From: Hirundichthys speculiger
Lineage: Eukaryota > Chordata > Actinopteri > Beloniformes > Exocoetidae
Length of the DNA: 64,000 nucleotides
Direction: 5' to 3'
Assembly (NCBI GenBank): GCA_018398805.1
Contig: JAGFBZ010002260.1
Span: forward strand, 1,364,001 to 1,428,000
Part shown: positions 55,801-64,000 of the stretch, piece by piece
How the letters are laid out: each line of letters opens with the position of its first letter
Position numbering within the stretch: position 1 is the first letter of the stretch
The notes under the pieces: generated by a model
What the model was told of the DNA's origin: nothing
The model's input: the letters and a program-made list of their open reading frames with translations, nothing else
Databases searched by the model: none
Position numbers and translations under genes: made by a program

Positions 55801-57564
55801 TGGGAACAAGGAAGAGAAAAGCTTTGAGCGTTTGAATGGAAAAATCCCCTGCGTTCATTTTTTTTTCTTCCCATCAAATGACATGGTCAGACATGTGAAT
55901 CCATTTACGAATTTAATGACTAAACGGTGTTTAAGAGAGATGACTTAATGAAAAAAACAGAATTTTTTATTGATTCTGAAAATGATTTTGGAAAAGGAAA
56001 AATGCATGAACAGTTTATAAGCGAGTCCTACTTTTACTAAGCAATCTTTATCTTCATTCTGATATGCTTTTTACTGTCGACGTTATACAGTGGGTTCAAA
56101 AAAAAAAAACTGATGATGAACACCGCAGTTTTAAATGTATGACTCACAGTCATACAGTTATTGCAAACACATGCTTTGCTGAGGTTGTCATTACTAGTTA
56201 GGCAGCTATTTGTCGGCTGGAGGAGAAGGCAGGCGAGCAAAAAGCGGATAAGTGAAGTTGGCATCGCTCCAAACGTGTCTGCGGCACATGTTGCTTGAAT
56301 AAAATGATCATAAAGATCAATAAAGATGACATATAGGGAATGTGGATGTCCTGCCTATAACATATATGATTTACGGTCCCGTGCGCTTATTACAATGCAC
56401 TGGGAGCATAAATCTGGAGGAGCAAGCTCCTTGATGTTTCGGTTTAGCGGCGAGGTTCATGGGACTCTTTCTCCCTGAAGTCTTCAGGGAGAAAGCTGAC
56501 AGCTGCACGGATGTAATCAATAACATATACATTAATGCGACCTCTGGGGACATGTGCTTGAGAACGACGGAAAACAAAAGCACAGAAGCAGAGACACAGA
56601 TATTTAGAACAGTATCAAACAGTGTGTGAGCCATGTGTGCTTCATGCAGAGTGGAGACCCTCCTGGACTTCTTTTGAACTCTGATGTCCTGCTTCCTTCC
56701 TGGTGCATAACAATTTAGGATAAAAAGAAAATAAAACAACAAAATCTAATTTCCAGAAGTTTTTAATTTATTTAGGATATACAGGGAGGGTCACTTTTAT
56801 TAAGCTGCTCAACAGTATACAAGAGATAACTGAACACATGTGTGAGCACTGATGGTTGAACTGCTGCAGAGGAGGCCAACTCACAAAAAAAAAAAAAAAA
56901 TTTAGAGAGTTTGCACACAAGGAAGTTTAAGGCTCTGCAGAAATATGAAAATATGCATATTGTGCATTTGTGTGCATTTGATTACTTCAATTTGAAATTA
57001 CACCATCATGATGAGCACTTTGATGCCTTGGAAAACACGAGCTATATCATAACTGTGCTAGGTGATTGCACGAGACAGACCAAAAAGATTGCAATCTTCT
57101 CATAATCACACAGTGTAAAATTCAGTCAATGCCAATGAAGAACGTGAGATTATTGAAAAACCAGGATGAATCCATTTTTGTTTGAACCTGTGACAAATAT
57201 TCTTAAATTTAAAGTCTGGTCAAATAAATCGAATTTATTTCTTGATATTGTGTGCCCTTCAAGTGTCCCTCAGTGAATCATTTTAAACAGAAAAATATAC
57301 TGAAAACACACAAGAAAAGCAGAATGAGACATGTACCAGTCCAAATGAAACATCTCAGTGTAATTCATTTATGCACTTTTTTTCAGAGAGAGCATTAAAC
57401 CTTAAATCAGACTGCAGTGCGAGGACATTTTCTCACCTGTGATCTGGGTTTCAATCTCACCCTGCATCTGCAGCGAGTCAACGAAGATGCTGCGGTTACC
57501 GATGAAGCGCGCACAAGCGATTCCTCTGTATGGCTGGCAGAATCCCTCCTCGTCAAAGTTGTCA
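46114..57564 (-). CDS. ror1: ror1, receptor tyrosine kinase-like orphan receptor 1 (partial, eight 3' exons)
   Basis: The gene encodes a single-pass membrane receptor of the Wnt5a/planar-polarity type. The visible exons sum to 2380 coding bases, about 792 residues: Frizzled domain, Kringle, transmembrane helix, kinase domain, and a Ser/Thr/Pro-rich tail. ROR1 identity over ROR2 comes from the tail: [37 protein letters not shown] and [17 protein letters not shown] are ROR1 signatures. All junctions follow GT-AG and keep phase. Kinase residues show the atypical family pattern: Cys in the glycine loop (GECGMG), VAIK lysine kept, HKD in place of HRD, DLG in place of DFG; these fit the view of ROR1 as a pseudokinase. 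The Ig-domain and signal-peptide exons lie upstream of 64000. Fish may have two ror1 copies, and I cannot say which this is. Confidence 0.95.
46814..47294 (-). other. ror1 intron (kinase)
   Basis: A 481-bp GT-AG intron, AT-rich, with nothing recognised inside. Confidence 0.85.
47295..47659 (-). CDS. ror1: ror1 exon: kinase catalytic and activation loops
   Basis: A 365-bp exon starting [20 protein letters not shown] lies at 47609-47617 and DLG at 47549-47557. The activation loop reads [15 protein letters not shown] and is followed by [26 protein letters not shown] and CPEDCPPR. The last codon is split AG|G. The acceptor is CCTGAACTTTAG and the donor GTATGT. Confidence 0.95.
47660..48803 (-). 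other. ror1 intron (kinase)
   Basis: A 1144-bp GT-AG intron. It carries a CTCF-like motif at 48618-48635 and no other recognised element. Confidence 0.85.
48804..49031 (-). CDS. ror1: ror1 exon: kinase alpha-C and hinge
   Basis: A 228-bp, 76-codon exon in phase 0, running [18 protein letters not shown] through [17 protein letters not shown] and [19 protein letters not shown] to DFLHMAIQ. The acceptor AG (TTTCATTGAAG) has a weak pyrimidine tract. The donor is GTAGGA. Confidence 0.93.
49032..49658 (-). other. ror1 intron (kinase)
   Basis: A 627-bp GT-AG intron with a T run at 49393-49406. Nothing else is recognised. Confidence 0.85.
49659..49838 (-). CDS. ror1: ror1 exon: kinase N-lobe
   Basis: A 180-bp, 60-codon exon in phase 0, running [20 protein letters not shown] to WGDFQQ. 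The glycine loop is [11 protein letters not shown], and the ATP-site lysine of VAIK is at 49707-49709. The acceptor is TTTACTCTGCAG and the donor GTAGTG. Confidence 0.95.
49839..52803 (-). other. ror1 intron between transmembrane and kinase exons
   Basis: A 2965-bp intron. (TG)n and (CA)n stretches lie at about 50814-50850, 50986-51025 and 51168-51195, and an A run at 51869-51884. No transposon is recognised. Confidence 0.8.
52804..53018 (-). CDS. ror1: ror1 exon: transmembrane segment and juxtamembrane region
   Basis: A 215-bp exon. A short extracellular linker ([10 protein letters not shown]) is followed by a membrane helix from [17 protein letters not shown] to FFICVC, then the basic RNNQK stop-transfer and the juxtamembrane [19 protein letters not shown]. 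The acceptor is TTGTCTCCGTAG and the donor GTATAA. Confidence 0.95.
53062..54050 (-). mobile_element. 5'-truncated RTE-like LINE in a ror1 intron
   Basis: Minus-strand blocks occur in order: [42 protein letters not shown], then [20 protein letters not shown] (a changed FADD catalytic box), a KYLG-type region in broken frames, and [18 protein letters not shown] near the C-terminus. The 3' end lies near 53062, with GGTGACCACAGAGAATCAT on the minus-complement side. Stops and frameshifts make it dead. It runs on the same strand as ror1. Confidence 0.85.
54861..55106 (-). CDS. ror1: ror1 exon: Kringle domain
   Basis: A 246-bp exon with the six Kringle cysteines in [47 protein letters not shown] and IC. 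The acceptor is TTTGCTCCACAG and the donor GTGAGA. The domain lies between Frizzled and the membrane helix, as in all ROR proteins. Confidence 0.95.
55107..55481 (-). other. ror1 intron (Frizzled-Kringle)
   Basis: A 375-bp intron with nothing recognised. Confidence 0.85.
55482..55799 (-). CDS. ror1: ror1 exon: Frizzled domain, second part
   Basis: A 318-bp exon beginning [18 protein letters not shown] and continuing [27 protein letters not shown] and KLPNCEDL to [10 protein letters not shown]. The cysteine spacing is that of the Wnt-binding Frizzled-like domain. The acceptor is TTGTTCCCAG and the donor GTAAGA. Confidence 0.95.
55800..57436 (-). other. ror1 intron (inside the Frizzled domain)
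   Basis: A 1637-bp intron splitting the Frizzled coding region. A runs lie at 56099-56110 and 56886-56900. No gene or transposon is recognised. Confidence 0.85.
57437..57564 (-). CDS. ror1: ror1 exon: Frizzled domain, first part
   Basis: A 128-bp exon beginning [20 protein letters not shown] and ending GEIETQIT. The acceptor is TTTCCTGTCAG, and the donor after ...ATCACAG is GTGAGA. It starts with the last base of a split codon and ends with the first base of another. The two Cys of the Frizzled start ([13 protein letters not shown]) are present. Confidence 0.95.
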
Positions 57565-59515
57565 CTGACAGGAAACAGAGAGAAGAGCGGGGATGATTTA
57601 AAGTTCAAGCCGCGTGATATACCTGCAACACTTATTCTACCGGAGGAGCAGATGCGGAGTGAGAGCACAGATGAAGGCACACGGGGTGCAGTGCACAAAA
57701 CCGCCACTAGATGTCAGTGCATGTATGATTGTTGCACCAAACCGACTGGATCCACTTCCACTGAAGGAAAGGCTGTTTCTTGTTTCTGCATTTGCTTGGC
57801 TCAAGATAAGTCATGTTTCTGTTAAAGGCGGAGATCTCACACACACAGAGTTCACAGCACAGATGTAGACTGTACCGAATTAATATTTGGCTGGTGTCTG
57901 AGTTTATTCCTCTTATTGCAGAGAAGTGTCACCCTGAGCTGTAATTTGAAGCTTATGTCACAAGCGCAATCATGTTTCTATAACTATTCAACTTTTACTT
58001 CATTCAAGGAGTTTCCTTTTTAATTCAGCACCTTTTGTTTTTCATCCCTCTATCCCTCCTCCGTCTTTCTCATTGTGCCTTGTTCTGTCACCTCTCTTAT
58101 TCTATATATACATACATGCACGTGCACGCACAAACCACACATACACACTAGCAGGATATTCGCTCAGTGTGAAATCATTTGGTCATGTGCTTTAAGTCAT
58201 GCCATATGGGGACTTGAAGACCGGGCAAAACCACAATATAAGGAACAGGGGAGAACACGATGCCACTACGTATATACGCACATATTATTGGCTGACGTCA
58301 AGTACATCCTTATGCTTCAGACACCATCGCTTGAGTAATGGCAAAAAAAGTACTCCCGCTGTAAGTAACTACAATGTACATTTTAGTAAAACTCATTAAA
58401 TAATTAAGTGGTGAGACTGGAATCTTCAGCTTTGAGGATGAGACTTTAATAACAATATTCTGAAAGCAACAGAGTTCCATTTTAAATACTAATAATAAAG
58501 TAGAAATCTCATGTTAATAACCAACAACACTCTTCTGTGAGTTCTTGCAGCCTGATACCTTTTCTGATGAACACAAGACTGTGTGAAATATAGTAGTTAC
58601 AACTCCACAAACTCCACAACTTGTAAAAGCGCACTAAGATCTTTACAGCATCAACAAAATAAAGGTTACAAAGACTCAGGGGAGCACATGCAAATGTATG
58701 CCCGTCCATCAGTGCAAAATCACACAAATACAAACACACACACACACCCAGCGACATCCAGCGTGTATAATCTTGGTGTGAGTCAGGGGTCATTAGGTTC
58801 CCTTTCTCTGAGGAGTGTTAAGTGACTAAAGGGCCAAGCCCAGTATACCCCCCTACCCCTGACTGTGCACATCTAAATAGGCTTTCCAGACACACACACA
58901 CACACGCACGCACACACACGACTATAAAGCAGTCGTCTGCTTCTGCCAATTCCGCAGATACCCTAATGTTATATTTATGACTAAATGCATGTTAAAGCAG
59001 ATGTAATCCTTGAGAATATGTATCAGTTCAGTATCAGTCCAAATGAGTTCATGTTGTGGTTCCTGTAGAAGTCTTAGCACCCCTTCAACAAGCCGCAGAC
59101 TCACAAACTGCTTCATCTTCAAATATTTTTCCTTTGGTGAAGAGCTTTGAATCTTAAGGTGAAAATACAGCCTGTCATTAAGACTGTGGTTTAGTCCTGT
59201 CCTGTTTGAATTATGAAGGATTTGGACAATGACAGTATTTATGGTTTTGATTTTTAATTCTTTTTTTTTTTTTTTTTTTTTACATGGCTACAATGGATTT
59301 GAAATAAAGCAGTTGAGATGTAATCAAAGAGTAGTGTGGCCAAACCAACAGTTTGGTCTAGTTGTAAAAAGAAAAAGCACTGGTGAGTTCAACAACATTA
59401 AAAAGCCAGAGAAGTTGGAACTAATGCAACTTTTTGGGTATTTGGGTATATATAGACAGTTGTTTAAAAAAGAAACAAAAAAAAAGGCTATAAAATTCCA
59501 TAAGAGACAACTGAA
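57565..59515 (-). other. Start of the upstream ror1 intron
   Basis: No exon is seen; the Ig-domain exons must lie beyond 64000. It holds a weak CTCF-like motif at 57704-57717, (CA)n runs at 58730-58747 and 58890-58918, and a T run at 59262-59281. Confidence 0.5.
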
Positions 59516-59529
59516 GTGGACAATTACAC

Positions 59530-60016
59530 AATCCTTTCTGGGTGAGTAAAAGCCCGCTCACATCATCATCAACAAAATTCAAAAATACTCTGGAGGTAAG
59601 TGTATCACTGTCAAAACCTACATTCAAGACACGTCTCCATGAGTGTAAATAGAGGTTGTACACCACGGTGCAAGCCACTGGTAACATTCAAGACCTCTAA
59701 AAAGAAGAGAAAGGTCTCCAATGTTATGGGCACATATGACTGCCAATAGAGTCACTGGTGTTTACTGGTGATGGCACTGCTGTCAGAAGGAGCAAGAGAA
59801 ATTTTGAGGTGTATGGGATACGCTCTCGGTTCACATTCAACCAAATGCTGCAAAATGACACGACACAGTGCAGATGGATGCTTTTAAGTTACTGAAGGGA
59901 AAGCTGAAGCCAAGAAGCAAGCAGCAATAGAAGGTCTGGCAAAGCAACTCCATGGAGGACATTCAGACTTCAGGCAGTCAGTGACGGTAAAAGATTTTCA
60001 TCCAAATACTGAAAAA
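59530..60016 (+). mobile_element. Decayed Tc1-like transposase 3' remnant
   Basis: On the plus strand the DNA shows, in broken frames, CAGTGCAGATGGATGCTTTT, GGCAAAGCAACTCCATGG, AGACTTCAGGCAGTCAGTGA and AAAGATTTTCATCCAAATACTG. I recognise this series from the 3' end of a fish Tc1-like transposase gene. It carries many stops. Confidence 0.5.
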
Positions 60017-60019
60017 ACA

Positions 60020-60900
60020 GTTACACTCACCAGCCACTTTATGCTAGTGATGTGTTGGACTCCCTTTTGCTTTCAGAACTTAATTCTTAATTCTTGGTGG
60101 CACAGAAACAAGGTGCTGGAAACGTTTGGGCTTTGGGTCCTTATTGACATGACAGCATCACGCAGTTATACCCATGATGTGAGTCTCCTGTTGCACCACA
60201 TCCCAAAGCTGCTCTATTAGACAGAGATCTGGTGACTGTGGAGGTCATTGGAGTACCCTGAATCCATGTTCAAGAAACCAGTTTGAGATGATTTGAGCTT
60301 TGTGACATGGTGCATTATCCTGGTGGAAGGAGCCATCAGAAGATGGGATGGTCATGAAGGGATGGACCGTGGTCAGCAACAATACGCAGGTAGGCTGCGA
60401 GACTCATCAGACCAGACAATGATTTTCCAGTCTTTCCAATCCAATTTTGTTGAGGCTTTGTGAACTGTAGCCTCCGTTTCCTGTTCTTAGCTGACAGGAG
60501 TGACACCCTGTGTGGTCTTCTGCTGCTGTCGCCCACCTGATTCAAAGTTCCCGGTTCAGACGTTGTGCGTTCAGAGTTGGTATTTGGGATAGTTTGGTTG
60601 TAGCGAGTTGTTACTGTTGCCTTTCTATAATCTTGAACCAGTTTGGACATTCTCTTCTGACCTCTTGACATCAAAAAGGCACTTTCAGACTGTAAAGCCT
60701 AGAGATGATTGTCCTGTTCAAAGTCACTTAAGTCCCCTTTCCCCTCATTTGAACTTCAGAAAGTCATCTTGACCACCTCTACATGTCTAAACATACTGAG
60801 CTGCTGCCATGTGATTGGCTGATCAGCTATTTGTGTTAACAAGCAATTAAACAGATGTCCAAATACTTCTGAGCCCTTAGAAATGGAGCAGCTTCACTTA
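60020..60900. mobile_element. Composite decayed transposon containing a Tc1 N-terminal fragment
   Basis: It starts ACTCACCAGCCACTTTATG and later carries GCCATGTGATTGGCTGATCAGC, both known from a common fish non-autonomous repeat. On the minus strand at about 60430-60680 it encodes MSRGQKRMSKLVQDYR, TVTTRYNQ and SSRRPHRVSLLSAKNRKRR, the N-terminal half of a Tc1-like transposase. The region is a mosaic, and exact borders are uncertain. Confidence 0.55.
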
Positions 60901-62480
60901 AAATGGCTGTAATTGCTAAAAGGTGAACACCGCATTTTTGTGAAACATCTTAATTTCAAGCCGGAAAAGTCTACACTTGTAGTCCATTGTGGTGGCGCAT
61001 AAAGACAAAAGTCATAAAAACTCAAAGCCAAAAGCTTCTGGACCTAACTGTATAAAAGGAGAATCCTGCAATAAAAAAAAAGAAAGCTCCCACTGTGAGA
61101 ACTGCCTGAACAGTTTAGGAAAAGCCATGATTGATTGAATGCGACGAGCCAGAATATGAAAAAGCAGTTAGAGCAAGTTAGAAAAAGCTCCACACAGGGA
61201 GAAAAACGAGAGAGGGCTGGAGGTGTCCAGGAAGTCCAGAGGTAAGTGCGTCACAGAGGATGGTGGACACACACGCTAGCACGAAGCCACACACAGACAA
61301 GTAAATGACAAGGGAGAGGAGAGGATCCACCGCAACACAGCCAGATCCCGGTGGGCAAATTATAACTCTGGCCAGTCTGAATGCCCTCAACCAAACCGGC
61401 TCAGCCCAAATCACAAAACTGACTGCTAGACCCAGACTGCTCTTTCTTTTTTTTTTTCTTTCCTTTCACTATTTTCCAAATCATCTCAGATTCATAGCCA
61501 TGCATAAGGGGCCTGTGAATGCGCCCGTAAATTACTCCCAACTTTAATAAGAGAAATGGATATAAAAAAAAAAAAAGTCTTTGGGAATCACCTTAAGACA
61601 TCTGAATTTTTCCCAAACATACTCTTCCGTCTCATTTCCATTTATTCTTGTGCGTTAGTGAGTGCTCATGTTAGCTATGTCCTGAAGAGAGAGCCAAGCG
61701 CTGTTGCTATTTGTGTAAACAGTGGATAGCTGTTTGGGCCTTTTATTTTACACACCAACGCCACAGGCCCTCTGCGTAATGTTTTATAACAGTTAATTAC
61801 AAGGAAAGCTTTTTTTTCTCCCCCCTCTGAGACTCGATCCATGATGCAGATATAAAAAGAAAGGCGAGCCTCGCCACAGAACCTATGTAAACAAGGTATT
61901 GAGGACATGGATTGCCCAATTAAACCTTTTCCAACCTTGTTATTTACTCAGGGATCCACTTGTTAAGCTGCCAGTCTCCTTTCCGACCTCCGGCCAAGAT
62001 TCAGATCCGTGGGGTTACATACATGCACACCTGAATTCTAAAAGAATAATAAAAATAAGCGATCAAGTTCATTTGTCAATGATCTTTCCGGATCAAACAG
62101 CTATTGACATAATTTAGTTTGGAACCAAGTTCAGACTGAGATGCTGTAGAGCACTAAGACACATACGATGACCCGGGCATACCCGAATATATAAACTGAA
62201 CCAGGAACTAATGGCAGGATAGAGTTTCTGAATTTTGATAAAAATGCTTTTCTATAATATAAATGCAGAGCTATCAAACATACTGACAGGCTCAGCTTTG
62301 ATCTCTTGATGGCAGGAAAAAGGATTTTACAGTTGAGGAGGTAAATTGATGAGTCAGCTCTGGACCTGATCGTCTACAAGGACAAGCTGAATTTAGCATC
62401 AAAGTCAAAGCAACTGGATTCCTTTAAGGCGCATAATTGATCAAAATGTCAGGTTTCAGATTTTTCCCCCCTGTCCATAG
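60901..62480. other. Intronic noncoding stretch
   Basis: No exon, gene or transposon is recognised. It holds A runs at 61070-61080 and 61564-61575 and a T run at 61448-61458. Confidence 0.4.
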
Positions 62481-62484
62481 TACC

Positions 62485-62705
62485 GGCCCCGGACGCCTCC
62501 CTAGAGAGGTGTTTCGGGCATGTCCACCTGGGAGAAGACTATGAGGCAGACCCAGGACCCGCTGGAGAGATTATATCTCTCATCTGGCCTGGGAACACCT
62601 CGGGGTTCTCCCAGAGGAGCTGCTGGAGGCTGATGGGGGGGAGGGAGGTCTGGAGTTTCTTGCTCAGGCTGCTGCCCCCCCGCGACCCGACTACCGACCA
62701 AGTAA
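62485..62705 (+). mobile_element. LINE C-terminal fragment
   Basis: Plus-strand frames, with shifts, contain LPREVFRACPPG, GRPRTRWRDYISHLAWEHLG and LPEELLEADGG. This is the C-terminal end of a LINE-type polyprotein often seen in fish DNA. The fragment is about 220 bp and dead. Confidence 0.7.
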
Positions 62706-64000
62706 ACTTTATAAACTTTACTTTTCTTATTAAAAATCTGTGGGCTGTGATGGCGGGTTTGTGTTGAGCTTAGGGGTTTAAGGGACGTGAAACTCAACCC
62801 TTTTTGTTGGAGGGAGTATAGAAAGAACGGGATTTGAGGGCGAGGAGGTGAGGAAGCAGAGGGGCGGATCATGATGACATTGTGGATTTCAGGGTTTTAT
62901 TTCCAGGAGCCGCTGTGGGTGCTGAGTGAAGAGGAGATGAGCTGCCAGCAGCATGAGCTCACAGCTGTTGGATCGGGGATCTCCCTTAATACTTGCTATT
63001 TGACTTTTTAGATTTGAAATACTCTCTCTCTCATATTACACACAGACGTGTATTTAATGCTCAGTTGCACCTCCAAACCTTAGAATTTATGATCTGACAT
63101 GCACTAACACAAGGCAATTTGTTCTTAAAGTGTTGCACAAAGAGCTAAAATGAATGCAGACAAGATGCTCACAGTGATGGACTGCTCATCGTGGGTTTTT
63201 TTTTGTAGGTTTGTTTTTTTGCCTCTGAGAATGTGTTAAAAGCCTTTTTATACACACGACTTTCAAGACAGGAGATGTGCATGACCCTGGGGTGTAATGG
63301 TGGGACATTTTGGTTGCACCTCTGTAATACCCTTAGTAGGTTGTAACAGAGGCAAACAAAAAAGAGGAGAGACAAGCTTGAGAGCCAGCGTTACCATTGA
63401 CATCCCTGTCGCTCAAACGATTCTGTGGGGAATCGCATGCTGATGCAGCATCAGATGCTTTTTCCTGCATTTTAACAAGAGTTGAAGTAGTTTCCTGAAC
63501 AAAATGAGACATGCATCATGTACCTACACACTATTTTTGTTAATATCTACCTTCATTTTCACCCATGCTGCTGTGCTCTAACTTAATGACCAACAAAAAA
63601 CAGGTATTTGTAGAGCACTATTTATTAACTCAGTATCATCACACAGTGCGGAAACATGCTCACGCGCTAACGTCGCACACTCAGATATGATCCAGCTGGA
63701 AACGACTGACAGTGGCAGCTTGATGAAAGCGCCTGATGAAGTGTCAGTGGATGTAAATAATTATAATTCAAACAAGAATCCAGACTAAGCGCTTGATTAG
63801 ATGGTTGAGCTAAAATCTTCACATCACTTCATTTCCCCACACTAAGTAAATATTATTTTTGGTTGGATGGGAAAACAGTTTTATAGTTCATCTCATGTAG
63901 GCTGCTCTGACTCCGAAGGTAAGCCAAGATCACTGCGTACTTCTAGTTTCCAGGCAGTTTAACTGAGAATCAGCTGAATCTGTGCATGTCGTGACACTGC
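62706..64000. other. Intronic noncoding stretch to window end
   Basis: Nothing recognised. No Ig-domain exon of ror1 is visible before the window ends. Confidence 0.4.

Noticed and set aside
57614..57868. Short plus frames near the first Frizzled exon
   Set aside because: No homology or splice signal; they lie in intron DNA.

Overview
This is vertebrate, almost certainly teleost fish, genomic DNA. The evidence is an intron-split receptor tyrosine kinase gene with ROR1 features, Tc1/mariner, hAT and THAP-type DNA transposons, several LINE 3' ends of the kind that are dispersed in fish genomes, and many (TA)n, (CA)n and homopolymer tracts. There are no bacterial operons, tRNAs, rRNAs or CRISPR arrays that I can see.

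Layout. From 1 to 4.4 kb there is no recognisable gene. From 4.4 to 7.35 kb there is a cluster of mobile DNA: a THAP-encoding foldback element (4431-5406) sits inside a dispersed fish repeat, which runs into a TA microsatellite holding a full-length Tc1-like transposon with an uninterrupted transposase gene (5734-7344). A 368-bp internally deleted relative of this transposon lies in the opposite orientation at 11660-12027. From 9.6 to 29.5 kb are LINE 3' ends, a rearranged Tc1 remnant with long inverted repeats (13.1-14.1 kb), a hAT element with an 8-bp target duplication (21681-22305) and a dead Tc1 copy split by a LINE (25440-27320). From 30.8 to 43.4 kb is a hAT-rich block with three levels of nesting, a roughly 2.6-kb GC-rich minisatellite (34250-36832) whose period changes from 41 to 42 bp, an uncharacterised intronless coiled-coil gene (minus strand, 38685-40244) and a broken hAT transposase gene (41499-43374).

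The main host gene is ror1, minus strand, 46114-57564. Eight exons are visible: two for the Frizzled domain, one for Kringle, one for the transmembrane segment, and four for the kinase and the Ser/Thr/Pro-rich tail. The 5' exons (signal peptide and Ig domain) lie beyond the window. ROR1 is a Wnt5a-type receptor, and this copy keeps the family's atypical kinase residues (a Cys in the glycine loop, HKD, DLG). Its introns hold a truncated LINE of the same family as a fragment near 29.3 kb. The 57.6-64 kb stretch is upstream intron with decayed Tc1-like and LINE fragments.

The host gene and the coiled-coil gene are the only non-transposon coding regions I can support. The rest is mobile DNA, simple repeats, or sequence in which I see nothing. 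Relationships to named transposon families rest on memory of conserved motifs, not on database searches.
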